The notes under the pieces: model-generated | What the model saw: only the letters and a program-made list of their open reading frames with translations | Databases searched by the model: none | What the model was told of the DNA's origin: nothing | Position numbers and translations under genes: made by a program | In this document: positions 8,388 to 17,434 of the stretch, in pieces | How the letters are laid out: each line of letters opens with the position of its first letter | How positions within the stretch are numbered: the first letter of the stretch is position 1 | Assembly (NCBI RefSeq): GCF_002224485.1 | Contig: NZ_CP022463.1 | Coordinates: forward strand, 746,119-810,118 | Direction: 5' to 3' | DNA length: 64,000 nucleotides | Origin: Sinomonas sp. R1AF57 | Lineage (GTDB): Bacteria; Actinomycetota; Actinomycetes; Actinomycetales; Micrococcaceae

Positions 8388-9569
8388 TCAGCGGGCGCCG
8401 AGGTAGGGCTCCACCGCCGCGATGAGCTGGTTCCGGACGTCGACCGAGGCGACCGAGAGGTCCACGGTCGCCGCACCGAGCCGGTGCCCGGCGGTCACGA
8501 ACGACTCGTTCAGGTGCGCCCCCGTCGAGGGGTACAGCAGCAGGCCGCCGGCCCCGAGGGAGGACGCGTCGGCGGCCGATTCCTGCTCGCGGACGTAGGT
8601 GTAGAGCTGGTAGAGGTGGCCCGAGCTGAGGGTCTCGCGCGCGAACCGGCCGGGTGTGAGCGCGGCGGTGAACTTGGTGTCGACGATGAGCCGGCGTCCC
8701 AGCGTCGGGGCGTCGATCCACACGTCGGTGACCATGTGCGGCAGGACGGCGGCCATGCCCGGGGTGGCGCCGACAGCGTTCCAGCCGACCTTGCGCCCCC
8801 GCTGCACCGTCCAGCCGCGCGGGCGGCCGTGCACCGAGTAGAAGCCGCCGACGGCGCGTTCGAAGAGGTGGCGGAACTGCCGTTCGTCGAGGGCCCCGCG
8901 GCCGTGTCCGGGGTTGGTGCGTCCGAAGGGGAGCTGGAGCTGGAGCGCGAGCCTGGCCGCGAGGAGCACCGAGCGGTCCTGCTGGTCGTTGCGTGTGAGC
9001 CGCACTTCGGCGTCCCGCTGGCCCGCCCGCAGGTCGAGCGTGCCGACGCCGAGGTGCGCCAGCCGCTGCGACTGCCCGAGGCAGCGCCGGGCCAGCTCCT
9101 CGTCGCCGCACAGGCGGGCGATCGAGTCCAGCGCCGTGCGGATGAGCCGGTTCCGCGGCGTGTCCACGGTGAGCTCCTCGAAGCGGCAGGCGACGAGTCC
9201 GCGCGAGAGGAGCTGGTGGCTCTCTGTGCGCAGGGTGTCGATGCCGCCGCGGACCCGGGCGAGGTCCCGCGTGGTCTTGGCGAACGACGGCGTGAGCGGT
9301 CGCCTCAGGCGTGCCTCGGTGCTCGCCACGAGGATCTCGGCGAGCAGCTCCGGGAGCTTCTCCGGGTACTCCTCGATGCCGTCGAACGCCTCGGGCCCCA
9401 GCTGGTAGAACTCCGAGGCGTAGAGCAGCAGGAGCCACACGTTGCGCACGGGGATGCGCACCCCACGGGCGACGACGACGGTGCCGTCCGCCGGCGTCGT
9501 GGGCTCCTCCGTGGCGGCAGGACCCTCACCCTCGCCGGTGTCGCCGCCCGTCGGGGGGACCGGCGTCAC
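8388..9569 (-). CDS. mcrC: McrC-like nuclease subunit of a type IV McrBC restriction system
   Basis: A 393-residue protein. Its N-terminal domain holds IPVRNVWLLLLYASEFYQLG, the common opening of McrC. The C-terminal PD-(D/E)XK nuclease core contains MVTDVWIDAP followed by RRLIVDTKF (Asp, then Asp-x-Lys), the expected metal-binding residues. McrC cuts DNA once the McrB motor translocates after recognising modified DNA. The start is GTG at 9569; its TG overlaps the mcrB stop in a GTGA arrangement, implying translational coupling. The frame remains open far upstream, but that stretch is antisense-free mcrB coding sequence. Confidence 0.92.
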   Translation of the reverse strand: MTPVPPTGGDTGEGEGPAATEEPTTPADGTVVVARGVRIPVRNVWLLLLYASEFYQLGPEAFDGIEEYPEKLPELLAEILVASTEARLRRPLTPSFAKTTRDLARVRGGIDTLRTESHQLLSRGLVACRFEELTVDTPRNRLIRTALDSIARLCGDEELARRCLGQSQRLAHLGVGTLDLRAGQRDAEVRLTRNDQQDRSVLLAARLALQLQLPFGRTNPGHGRGALDERQFRHLFERAVGGFYSVHGRPRGWTVQRGRKVGWNAVGATPGMAAVLPHMVTDVWIDAPTLGRRLIVDTKFTAALTPGRFARETLSSGHLYQLYTYVREQESAADASSLGAGGLLLYPSTGAHLNESFVTAGHRLGAATVDLSVASVDVRNQLIAAVEPYLGAR

Positions 9570-11752
9570 TCGAGCCCTTCGAGGAGGGCGGCGGAAGCGG
9601 CCTCGGACTTCGTCGCGTCGTCGAACCAGTACTCCTCGAGCGTCGGCACGATCTCGGTGTCCACGACGCCGCGGAACCAGTCGGCGAAGGAGGAGACCCG
9701 CTCCTCGGCGGGAGGCGTGACGAAGGAGTGGCCGAGCCGGAATTCGGAACCGAGGGTCGGGTCCTCGGAGATCCGCGCGTTGAGCGCCTCGAAGCGGTGG
9801 CGCACGAGCTCGAGGTCCTTCGTCTCGACGCCGTGCCGGGCCGACATCCACGACTCCCAGGCGTCGTTCACGTTCGGCTCGAGGGAGATGAAGGCGAAGC
9901 GGCGGCGGAAGGCGAGGTCCATGATCGCCAGGGACCGGTCGGCCAGGTTCATGGTGCCGATGATGTACAGGTTGCTCGGCACGAACACGCTCTCGGTGGT
10001 CGTGCGCGGGTAGGCCAGCTGGAGGGACTCGCGGGGGGAGCGCTTGCCGGCCTCGATGAGGGTCAGGAGCTCGCCGAAGACCTGGACCGGATTGCCGCGG
10101 TTGATCTCCTCGATGAGCATGACGTGGGGGACGTCCGGGTTGGCGTTCGCGCGCTCGACCATCTCGAGGAACGGGCCGTCCACCAGGGTCAGCTTTCCGT
10201 CCGAGCCGGGGCGCCAGCCGCGCACGAAGTCCTCGTAGCTGGAGTTCGGGTGGAACTGCGTGGCGCGTAGCGCGGACTTGTTGTCGCGGGTGCCGATGAG
10301 CGCGTACGCGAGCCGGCGCGCGAGCCAGGTCTTGCCGGTGCCCGGAGGGCCCTGGAGGATGAGGTTCTTCTTCGAGCGCCACCGGGACAGGTACCCGTTG
10401 AGCGCGGACTCGTCCAGGAAGCAGCCGTCGGCGATGATGTCCCGCACCGAGTAGCTGGCCTGTGGGGAGACGGGCGTCGGATCGTCCTCGGGCTCCGGGA
10501 CCTCCTCGGCGTCGGACTCAGCGTGGGCGCGGCGCCCGTCCCGCTCGAGGTACGCCGTCCAGGACAGCTCGGGGAAGGAGTGGACCGCGAACTGCGGATC
10601 CTCGAACTTGGAGGCGAGCGTGTCCAGCAGCATGACGTACGCGGCGCCGTCGGCCGTGAAGAAGTCCTGGTCGAGCATGAGTTCGCTCTTGAGGTACTGG
10701 CGCGAGCGGCCGTCCAGCGGCAGGAAGTTCCAGGGCCGGACCCAGAACAGGCCCATCGTCAGCTTGGTGCCGACCCGGTAGATCTCCCGCGCGCGGTCGT
10801 ACGCGGCGGCGAGGCGGAAGCGCTCGTGGTCCTCGCTCGAGTCGGCCACGGCGAGCGCGGCCTCGAACACGTCCCAGAGGCTGTCGATGTCGTCCTTCAG
10901 CCGCGTCCCCGCGGGCGGGAAGAACCACGAGTTCTGGTTGTTCAGGAGGGGGATGCCGTCGAAGCTCGTCGGCACCGCGACGGTGACGCCGAGGAACTCG
11001 GCCCAGTCCGCCGCGATCTCGGTGCGCTTGGCCGTGGTCGTGCCGCGGTTGAAGGTGCCCATGACCGTGAACGGGCAGATGTCCTTGAGCGGCACCGGGT
11101 TGTCGCGCCAGTCGCGGTCCATGAGGAAGCCGAGCTCCTCGTGCCGCTCCTGCATCTCGCGCAGGTGGGCGAGCAGTTCGCCCCGGCGGCCGCGGAAGTC
11201 GAGGAGAGCCGTGGCCATGGCCTCGTAGAACGCTGTCCACTCGAAGCGCTGCTCGGGCTTCGGGTCCAGGTCGCCGAAGCGCTTGGCCCATGCTGGGTCG
11301 TTGCGGAACCGGTCGGTGTCCTGCGGCTCGTCCAGGAAGGTGAAGCGCAGCAGCGCCTCGCGCATCCAGTGGCTAGGGGTGACCTTCCAGATGGTGTGGC
11401 GCCCGGTGTAGAAGTACCACTCGCGGGGCCGGTCAAGGCGCTTCCACTCGACGCCGACCTTCCGGCCGTCGCCCGGGTTCGCCGTGATCACGCCGACTGC
11501 CTTGATCGCCATGACCGAGACGGCGTGGCCGCGCGGGTCGAACGGGAGGCCCTTCTTGCGCACGTAGGTGGACTTGAGCGCGATCTGGTCGCCCACCTTC
11601 ATGGACTTCACGGTGTCCAGGTAGCGGTCCTCGAAGCCGTTCTCCCAGATGCCCTCCGAGACGAAGCGGTCGGACTGGTCTTGGGGGTCACGATCCGAGT
11701 AGAAGGCTCCGACGAACCAGTACTGACCCTCGGGGATGACCGCTTCCACCAT
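9566..11752 (-). CDS. mcrB: McrB-like GTPase/AAA+ subunit with EVE/PUA-like N-terminal module
   Basis: A 728-residue motor subunit. The AAA+ domain carries Walker A ILQGPPGTGKTWLARRL near residue 425, Walker B HVMLIEEINRGNP, and IIGTMNLADRSLAIMDLAF, the NTxD-like signature of McrB. The N-terminal ~150 residues (YWFVGAFYSDRDPQDQ ... MKVGDQIALKSTY ... MAIKAVGVITAN) resemble an EVE/PUA-like reader rather than the classic E. coli McrB DNA-binding domain. McrB recognises modified bases and drives McrC. The start is ATG at 11752. The two genes form a compact defence cassette between unrelated housekeeping genes. Confidence 0.9.
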   Translation of the reverse strand: MVEAVIPEGQYWFVGAFYSDRDPQDQSDRFVSEGIWENGFEDRYLDTVKSMKVGDQIALKSTYVRKKGLPFDPRGHAVSVMAIKAVGVITANPGDGRKVGVEWKRLDRPREWYFYTGRHTIWKVTPSHWMREALLRFTFLDEPQDTDRFRNDPAWAKRFGDLDPKPEQRFEWTAFYEAMATALLDFRGRRGELLAHLREMQERHEELGFLMDRDWRDNPVPLKDICPFTVMGTFNRGTTTAKRTEIAADWAEFLGVTVAVPTSFDGIPLLNNQNSWFFPPAGTRLKDDIDSLWDVFEAALAVADSSEDHERFRLAAAYDRAREIYRVGTKLTMGLFWVRPWNFLPLDGRSRQYLKSELMLDQDFFTADGAAYVMLLDTLASKFEDPQFAVHSFPELSWTAYLERDGRRAHAESDAEEVPEPEDDPTPVSPQASYSVRDIIADGCFLDESALNGYLSRWRSKKNLILQGPPGTGKTWLARRLAYALIGTRDNKSALRATQFHPNSSYEDFVRGWRPGSDGKLTLVDGPFLEMVERANANPDVPHVMLIEEINRGNPVQVFGELLTLIEAGKRSPRESLQLAYPRTTTESVFVPSNLYIIGTMNLADRSLAIMDLAFRRRFAFISLEPNVNDAWESWMSARHGVETKDLELVRHRFEALNARISEDPTLGSEFRLGHSFVTPPAEERVSSFADWFRGVVDTEIVPTLEEYWFDDATKSEAASAALLEGLE

Positions 11753-11854
11753 TGACTGACCCTGCCTCCTGCGCACCGCGCCGCGTCCACGGCACCAGAG
11801 CATTAGATCATGTTCTCGTGAACGCTAGGTGACCGGTTCGGAGGGGTCTGGGGG

Positions 11855-12421
11855 CTACTCGCGGGACGCCTGCCGGACGGTGTAGGAGAGGTACACGAAG
11901 CGCCCGATCCGCCGCTCTGCGGTGAGGTCGAGGTCCATCCGGGCGTCCGGCAGTGCCGGGGTCCCGCCGCCCACCGCGACGGGCGCCACGAACAGGTGCA
12001 CCTCGTCCACGAGGCCCGCGGAGAACCCCGGCGCGGCCAGGCCGGGGCCGCCGATGGCGAGGTCCGCCGTCGTGCGTGCCTTGAGCCGCCGGACGGCCTC
12101 GGGCTCGAAGCGGCGCTCGAGGGTGGAGCGCGCTGTGTCGACGCCCGTGAGTGTGGTGGAGTAGACGATCTTGTCCGCGGCGCGCCAGATCTCGGAGAAG
12201 TCGCGCACGACGCCGGGCTCGCCGGCTGCGAACCCCGGGTCGTCCCAGACGCGCATCACCTCGTGCAGCCGGCGTCCATAGAGGTAGGTCCCTACGGGCC
12301 GGGCGAGGTCGTTGACCGCGGCGTGGACTTCCTCGTCGGGCATGGCCCAGTCGAAGCGTCCGCCGCGGTCGCTGATGTAGCCGTCGAGGGACATGAGGTT
12401 CATGTAGAGGAGCCGGCCCAT
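11855..12421 (-). CDS. Dihydrofolate reductase family (RibD C-terminal-like) protein
   Basis: A 188-residue protein with the RibD_C/DHFR-like fold: LLYMNLMSLDGYISDRGGRF at the start, a YLYGRRLHEVM motif, then ADLAIGGPGLAAPGFSAGLV and the EVHLFVAPVAVGGG segment, the typical binding and core strands. Such proteins reduce pterin- or pyrimidine-like substrates with NAD(P)H, but most copies are uncharacterised. The start is ATG at 12421; upstream in-frame codons form a Gly/Ala/Arg-rich stretch unlike protein. A second, more divergent member of the superfamily lies at 62049-62633. Confidence 0.8.
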   Translation of the reverse strand: MGRLLYMNLMSLDGYISDRGGRFDWAMPDEEVHAAVNDLARPVGTYLYGRRLHEVMRVWDDPGFAAGEPGVVRDFSEIWRAADKIVYSTTLTGVDTARSTLERRFEPEAVRRLKARTTADLAIGGPGLAAPGFSAGLVDEVHLFVAPVAVGGGTPALPDARMDLDLTAERRIGRFVYLSYTVRQASRE

Positions 12422-12625
12422 GGGTCTACTGTCCCCGCACCCTGCGGACGCGGCAATGCCCGGGGCGGCCCCCCATGTCAGCCGTCCCGGGCAGTGCGCT
12501 CCACGCGCCGCCTCCTGTCCCGGGGCGGCGGATTGTGGCGCAGACCGGGCTCGCCGCCCGGCCTGCACTCACAGCGAACCAGACGGGTCCGACATTTCTG
12601 CTGCCGGGTGGGGGAGGCTGCGGGC

Positions 12626-12937
12626 TCAGGCGGTGGGGCAGGGAACGAGCAGGTGGAACACGTCGCCCTTGACGCCGATCTTGACCGGCTCGGACGCGGG
12701 GAGCGAGCTCATGACGTCGTTGCCGACCGCGAGCGTGCCGGAGCGCCGCTCGTTGCTGCGCGGGCTCCACAGCACCGACCGGACCGCGCCGTCGACGGAG
12801 ACCTTCACGACCCCCGGTCCCACCGGGAAGGCCGGGAGCGCGCTCGTGGGAATGCGGAGTACCTCGGAGCCGCGGTCAGACTCGTTGACCGGCTGGGAGG
12901 TGACGACATGCTCGTATTTGTGTTCCGTGCCCTGCAT
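12626..12937 (-). CDS. Hypothetical protein, small beta-rich
   Basis: A 103-residue protein with no recognisable family. It has short alternating hydrophobic strands (VLRIP, GVVKVSVDGAVRSVLWSP, GTLAVG, VKIGVKGDVFHLLV), suggesting a small beta barrel or sandwich, and a C-terminal end LLVPCPTA. The start is ATG at 12937 (MQGTEHKYEHVV). It lies in the same direction as the universal stress gene immediately upstream, so co-transcription is possible. Confidence 0.55.
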   Translation of the reverse strand: MQGTEHKYEHVVTSQPVNESDRGSEVLRIPTSALPAFPVGPGVVKVSVDGAVRSVLWSPRSNERRSGTLAVGNDVMSSLPASEPVKIGVKGDVFHLLVPCPTA

Positions 12938-13005
12938 GCCTCTACGCCTATCACAGGGCCACGCCGCCCGCTTGTCACACGCCCGGCGTGGGCTGTGGAT
13001 GACGC

Positions 13006-13434
13006 CTACTCGCCGACGGTCTTGACGATGTAGACATCGCAGGGCGCGTTGTGCGCGACCGAGCTGGCGACGCTCCCCAGGACCCGGCCGAGCCCCTGCA
13101 TGCGGCGGTTTCCGACCACGATCATGTGGGCCGCGAGCCGCTCGGCCTCCGCCACGAGGGCCTCGGCGGGCTTGCCGCGACCGGCGCTGTACGTGACCGT
13201 GAGGCCGGGCGCCTCGAGGCCGAGCGCGACGTTCTTCGCGATGCCGACCGCCGTCTCGGCGTCGGACATGATCCACGTGTCGCTGCCGCTGCCCATGACC
13301 TCGGTGCGGTCCCTCTCGAAGGCGCACATCACGTGGAGCGGGGCGTCGAGGGCGCGTGCGAGGTCGCGGGCCGCCTCGGCCGCCTTCTCTGCCGTGATGC
13401 TGCCGTCGACGCCGACGATGATGGGTCCGGTCAT
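13006..13434 (-). CDS. Universal stress protein (UspA family)
   Basis: A 142-residue single-domain USP. The first strand and loop IIVGVDGSITAEKAAEAA and the C-terminal nucleotide-binding loop GNRRMQGLGRVLGSVASSV fit the G-2x-G-9x-G(S) ATP-binding type. A UspA-type stress role in the cytoplasm is expected. The start is ATG at 13434. It probably heads a two-gene unit with the hypothetical gene downstream. Confidence 0.88.
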   Translation of the reverse strand: MTGPIIVGVDGSITAEKAAEAARDLARALDAPLHVMCAFERDRTEVMGSGSDTWIMSDAETAVGIAKNVALGLEAPGLTVTYSAGRGKPAEALVAEAERLAAHMIVVGNRRMQGLGRVLGSVASSVAHNAPCDVYIVKTVGE

Positions 13435-13523
13435 TGCTGAGCCCCCTTGTGGTCTGCTGGGTGTGCCTGCCGGCACCTGTCCCCACAGTACCGGCCGGCC
13501 TCCGCCGGGCCCGGGCGCCCCGC

Positions 13524-14174
13524 TCAGAGGGAGGCGAGCGCCTCCGCGATCGGCGTCTGGCCCTGGTTGAAGCCCACGAATTCCCGCACGGTGCGCGGCT
13601 CGCGGAGGGCGGCGGCCACGACGGCGGCGACGTCCTCCCGGCTCACGCTCCCGGACTCGGTATGGTCCGCGAGGTCGATCCTGCCCGTTCCCGGCTCGAG
13701 GGTCAGCGCGGAGGGGCCGAGGATCGTCCAGTCCAGGGTGGTGCCGCGCAGGTGCTCGTCGGCCGCGGCCTTCGCCTCGGCGTAGTGGAAGAACGGGTTG
13801 TCCTCCGCGATGCCGTGGTCCGGGCGCGCGCCGAGGTACGACACCATGATGTACCGAGGCACGCCCGCGGCGGCGGCTGCGTCCATCGAGCGGATCGCCG
13901 CATCGCGGTCGACGGCGCGCGTGCGGGCGGGATTCCCGCCGCCGGCCCCGGCAGACCACACAACGGCGTCGTGCCCGGCCAGGAGCTCGGCGATCGCCTT
14001 CGTGTCGAGCTGCTCGACGTCGGCGACCACCGCGCTCGCGCCCGTGGCCTCGACGTCTGCGACGTGCTCGGGGTTGCGCACCACGGAGGTGACCTCGTCG
14101 CCGCGGCCCACGAGCAGCGGCGCGAGGAGGAGGGCGACCTTGCCGTGGCCGCCGATGATCGCGATTCGGGACAT
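13524..14174 (-). CDS. NAD(P)H-binding atypical SDR (YhfK/NmrA-like)
   Basis: A 216-residue Rossmann protein. The N-terminus IAIIGGHGKVALLLAPLL contains the G-x-x-G-x-x-x motif of atypical extended SDRs (YhfK/HSCARG class). Further features are SAVVADVEQLDTKAIAELL, YIMVSYLGARPDHG and WTILGPSALT. Catalytic Tyr-xxx-Lys is not obvious, as is usual in this class. It likely serves as an NAD(P)H-dependent reductase or redox sensor. The start is ATG at 14174. The GbsR-type regulator gene begins upstream on the same strand. Confidence 0.8.
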   Translation of the reverse strand: MSRIAIIGGHGKVALLLAPLLVGRGDEVTSVVRNPEHVADVEATGASAVVADVEQLDTKAIAELLAGHDAVVWSAGAGGGNPARTRAVDRDAAIRSMDAAAAAGVPRYIMVSYLGARPDHGIAEDNPFFHYAEAKAAADEHLRGTTLDWTILGPSALTLEPGTGRIDLADHTESGSVSREDVAAVVAAALREPRTVREFVGFNQGQTPIAEALASL

Positions 14175-14209
14175 GCGTGCTCCTAACCTAGGCGTCTGCG
14201 GTGCCTAGG

Positions 14210-14695
14210 CTACCCGGAGGCGGCCGCCCGTTCGGCCTCCCACTCGTCCATGAGACGGGGCATGCGCTCCACGAGGAAGCGGTAGAAGTGCGCCATGTCC
14301 TCCACGCGCGACCGGGCGGCGGAGCCCTCGGGCAGCTCGCTGGCCATCGCGGTCGAGAGGCCGGCGAGCTTCTCGTACACGGGGTTCTGGCGCATGCTCG
14401 CGACGTACCACGCGTCCTCTGGCAGCTCGTAGCGGTCGCGGCGGCTGCCCGGCTGGGAGACGCGGTGGATGAAGCCGACCTGCTGGAGGTACCTGACGGC
14501 GCCGGAGACCGCCGCGGGACTCGCACCCAGGGCCTCCCCGAGCTCGGTCGCGGTGAGCGCGCCCTCCTCGGAGGCCAGGAGTGCCATCAGCGCCCGCGCC
14601 GGCATCTTCGGGAAGCCGGCTGCGGTCATGACGGCGGCCGAGGTCTCGGCGCTCGGCGGGATCCGCGCCAGCGGGGGCGTATGCGGGGGCGTCAC
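14210..14695 (-). CDS. GbsR/MarR-type transcriptional regulator
   Basis: A 161-residue winged-helix regulator. The helix-turn-helix lies at TATELGEALGASPAAVSGAV and the wing at GFIHRVSQPGSRRDRYEL. It is followed by a helical C-terminal dimerisation part. Genes of this type often sit beside drug-type ABC exporters and repress them. The start is GTG at 14695, whose GTGA overlaps the stop of the permease gene, so it forms one operon with the ABC transporter. It may autoregulate the divergent region near 17315-17333, where a CTTCA-N8-TGAAG inverted repeat is visible. Confidence 0.82.
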   Translation of the reverse strand: MTPPHTPPLARIPPSAETSAAVMTAAGFPKMPARALMALLASEEGALTATELGEALGASPAAVSGAVRYLQQVGFIHRVSQPGSRRDRYELPEDAWYVASMRQNPVYEKLAGLSTAMASELPEGSAARSRVEDMAHFYRFLVERMPRLMDEWEAERAAASG

Positions 14696-16314
14696 GCGGA
14701 ACCCACCTCGCGGCGGCGCATGAGGGCGAGCGCGGCGGCCGCGGCGGCCACCGAGATGCCGAGCATCCAGAAGCCCCCCGTCCAGTCGGTGCCTCCCGGC
14801 CCCGGGACGGGGGTGTGCGCGAACGGCGAGATGTCGCGGACGGATTCGTCGACGCCGATCAGCCCGCCGAACACGCCGAGCAGCACCGCGACGCCCAGGA
14901 TCGTCCAGCCGGCCGGGATGGTTGCCGGCGGCCATACGACGAACACGAGCGCGGGCACGGACAGGAAGACCAGGGCCGCCGGGACCTGGTCGAGCGCGGT
15001 CATCCACACGTCTCCCGCCGCCGCCGACGTGTCCCCGGACGCGGTGAGCGAGATCCACGCACCGAGCGCGGTCACGAGCAGCACGGCGACGATGGTCAGG
15101 CTCCCCAGGCCCAGGTAGTCCGCGAACCACCGGACGCGTCCCAGCGGCTGGGACACGAGCCACGGGCCGGTGCCGCCCGCTTCCTCCTGCCGCGCCCGGA
15201 TCACGGCCTGCAGGGCGCAGGCCGCGGCGAGGACGCCGGCGAGGAGGAAGAAGACCGAGACGAGGAGCTGGGACGTCGAGGCGCCCTGGGCCGCGAGCAT
15301 CCTGCGCAGCGCCGTCGTCGTGTTCTCGTTGGCGGCCGTGATCGAATCGACCGCCGAGCCGAGGCCGCCCGTGAGGAGCCCCGTGGCGAGGCCGCCGATG
15401 CACCAGCCGATGATCGAACCCATCTGGAGCCGGGCCGCGAGGGCGAAGGAACCGCCGAGCGTCGGATGGGCGTCGGCGCGGCCGGTGCGTCCCGCGAGGA
15501 GTGCGGCTCCGACGTCCCGGCGGTCCATGACCAGCGCGGTGGCTGCGACGCACAGGGCCCCGAGGCCGAGCGGCAGCACCAGCGGCCACCACCGGTCCCC
15601 GGTGTAGGCGAACGTCTGCTGGCCCCAGCCGATGGGGGAGACCCAGCTCGGCCAGCCCGCCGTCATGGTCATCCCGTCCGCCCCAGGGGTCCCGGCCGCG
15701 TCGCCCAGTCCCCGCAGGAGGTAGGCGGCGAGCACGAGGGAGGCCGAGACGGCGTTCGCGCCGCGCGACGTGCTCATGAACTCGCCGGCGAGCAGCCCGA
15801 CGCCCAGGAACGAGACGCCGACAGCGCCGGTGGCCGCCCCCGCAAGGATCGAGCCGGCCGGGTCGAGGCCCGCGGAGATGAACCCGAGGGCGACGACGAT
15901 CGCCGCGAGGGCATTCGCCACGAGCCCGTGCAGCACGGTGGCGGCCAAGGGGAGCATGCGGCTGGCAGGGGTCGCGGAGACCATCTCGGCCCGCCCGCTC
16001 TCCTCCTCGGCGCGGGAGTGCCGGACGGCCATGAAGGTGCTCATCCAGCCGGCGAGCAGGGCGAGGAAGGTGAAGATCTCGAAGAACGTGAACGGGCCGA
16101 GGCCGGGCCCGCGGGCCAGTCCGCGGAAGACGAGGATGGCCGGCGTCGCGAGGGCGACCTTGAGGATCGCCGCCTGCTCGGCGAGGTCGCCGTAGGTCTT
16201 CGCGACCGCGGCGGCCGCGAAAACGGTCATGGCGCCGATGCCGAGGACCCAGCTCACGAGCTGCCACCGGTCACGGCGCAGCCTCTGCCGGTACAGCGCG
16301 AGGAACGTGCCCAT
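14692..16314 (-). CDS. ABC exporter permease, polyketide/multidrug type
   Basis: A 540-residue integral membrane protein with about 12 hydrophobic segments, beginning MGTFLALYRQRLRRDRWQLV. It matches the long permeases of actinobacterial antibiotic or multidrug ABC exporters, where one large permease pairs with one ATPase. The start was set at ATG 16314, preceded by GGGAG with 6-nt spacing and 1 bp after the ATPase stop. An upstream in-frame ATG at 16377 has no usable ribosome site and would overlap the ATPase gene. The regulator gene follows with a 4-bp overlap. The exported substrate is unknown. Confidence 0.85.
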   Translation of the reverse strand: MGTFLALYRQRLRRDRWQLVSWVLGIGAMTVFAAAAVAKTYGDLAEQAAILKVALATPAILVFRGLARGPGLGPFTFFEIFTFLALLAGWMSTFMAVRHSRAEEESGRAEMVSATPASRMLPLAATVLHGLVANALAAIVVALGFISAGLDPAGSILAGAATGAVGVSFLGVGLLAGEFMSTSRGANAVSASLVLAAYLLRGLGDAAGTPGADGMTMTAGWPSWVSPIGWGQQTFAYTGDRWWPLVLPLGLGALCVAATALVMDRRDVGAALLAGRTGRADAHPTLGGSFALAARLQMGSIIGWCIGGLATGLLTGGLGSAVDSITAANENTTTALRRMLAAQGASTSQLLVSVFFLLAGVLAAACALQAVIRARQEEAGGTGPWLVSQPLGRVRWFADYLGLGSLTIVAVLLVTALGAWISLTASGDTSAAAGDVWMTALDQVPAALVFLSVPALVFVVWPPATIPAGWTILGVAVLLGVFGGLIGVDESVRDISPFAHTPVPGPGGTDWTGGFWMLGISVAAAAAALALMRRREVGSA

Positions 16315-16315
16315 C

Positions 16316-17296
16316 TCAGGCTCCCGCTCGGGTCGCCGCGCGATGCCGGCGTGGCGACCGGCCGTCGTCGTGCTCATCCTGCGGCGCCGCGCCGGTCGTG
16401 TCGCCGTAGTGGCGCAGGAACAGCTCCTCGAGCGACGGCGGAGAGACGAGCAGGCCCTGGACGGCCATGCTCCCGAGGAGGGGCAGGAGCCGGGCGACCT
16501 GGTCGGAGTCCGCGCCGAACTTCACGCGGCCCTCGGCGACTGTGAGGTCGTGGACCTCGGGGCGTGCGGCGAGGGCGGCGGTGTCGATGTGGTCGGCTGC
16601 AAAGGAGATCTCGGTGCGGGTGAGGTGCCTCAGCGAGGCGAGCGTGCCGCCGTCGACGATCCTGCCGGACCGGATGATGCTCACCCGGTCGGCGAGCTGC
16701 TCGACCTCCGAGAGGATGTGGCTCGAGAGGAGCACCGTGGCCCCGCGGTCGGCGAGCGCGCGGACCTCGCGCGTGAACACCGCCTCCATGAGGGGGTCGA
16801 GGCCGCTCGTCGGCTCGTCCAGCAGGTACAGCTCGGCCTCGGTGGCGAGGGCGGCGATGAGGGCGACCTTCTGGCGGTTGCCCTTCGAGTAGGCGCGCCC
16901 CTTCTTGGTGGGGTCGAAGTCGAAGGTCTCGCAGAGCTCCTTCTTGCGGGCCCTGTAGGCGGCATGGTCGGCAGTGCCGCCGCGCAGTCGGGAGATGAGG
17001 TCGATCGCCTCGCCGCCGGAGAGGTTGGGCCAGATGCTCACGTCGCCCGGGATGCTTGCGACGCGGCGGTGGAGCTCGACCGCGTCGGACCAGGGGTCCT
17101 TGCCGAAGACCCGGGCGGTGCCCGATGTCGCGCGGGCAAGGCCGAGGAGGACGCGCAGCGTGGTGGACTTGCCTGCGCCGTTGGGGCCGAGGAAGCCGTG
17201 GATCTCGCCCCGGGAGACCTCGAGGTCGAGGCCGTCGAGGGCGTGGACGCGGCCGTAGTGCTTGTGGAGCTCGACAGTCTGGATGACGGTGTCCAT
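16316..17296 (-). CDS. ABC exporter ATP-binding protein
   Basis: A 326-residue ATPase with Walker A FLGPNGAGKSTTLRVLL at about residue 35, signature YSKGNRQKVALIAAL, Walker B ELYLLDEPTSGLDPL and the His loop SSHILSEV. A C-terminal ~100-residue extension ends in a basic, disordered tail (DDGRSPRRHRAATRAG). It partners the permease directly downstream. First gene of a three-gene operon (ATPase, permease, GbsR-like regulator), divergent from the oxidoreductase gene at 17435. Confidence 0.92.
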   Translation of the reverse strand: MDTVIQTVELHKHYGRVHALDGLDLEVSRGEIHGFLGPNGAGKSTTLRVLLGLARATSGTARVFGKDPWSDAVELHRRVASIPGDVSIWPNLSGGEAIDLISRLRGGTADHAAYRARKKELCETFDFDPTKKGRAYSKGNRQKVALIAALATEAELYLLDEPTSGLDPLMEAVFTREVRALADRGATVLLSSHILSEVEQLADRVSIIRSGRIVDGGTLASLRHLTRTEISFAADHIDTAALAARPEVHDLTVAEGRVKFGADSDQVARLLPLLGSMAVQGLLVSPPSLEELFLRHYGDTTGAAPQDEHDDGRSPRRHRAATRAGA

Positions 17297-17434
17297 GGTT
17301 GGGACGGTACGCTTGCTTCACTGTTTTCTGAAGATTCGGAAGCATCAAGAATCCGCAAAGGGTCCGGGGTTCCCCTGTGCGGCGGGCGGCGCGTAGGGTG
17401 GCGGACGTCTGACGTCTAGAGGAATGAGGAAGCG

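Noticed and set aside
8388-10382. A 664-residue McrC starting far inside mcrB
   Set aside because: The added residues are a shadow of mcrB. The GTG at 9569, overlapping the mcrB stop, fits McrC length and coupling.
10523-11755. Long plus-strand frame opposite mcrB
   Set aside because: It is the high-GC antisense shadow of mcrB, with no start site and low-complexity composition.
16316-16377. Permease start at ATG 16377
   Set aside because: It would overlap the ATPase gene by 62 bp and lacks a ribosome site, while ATG 16314 has GGGAG.
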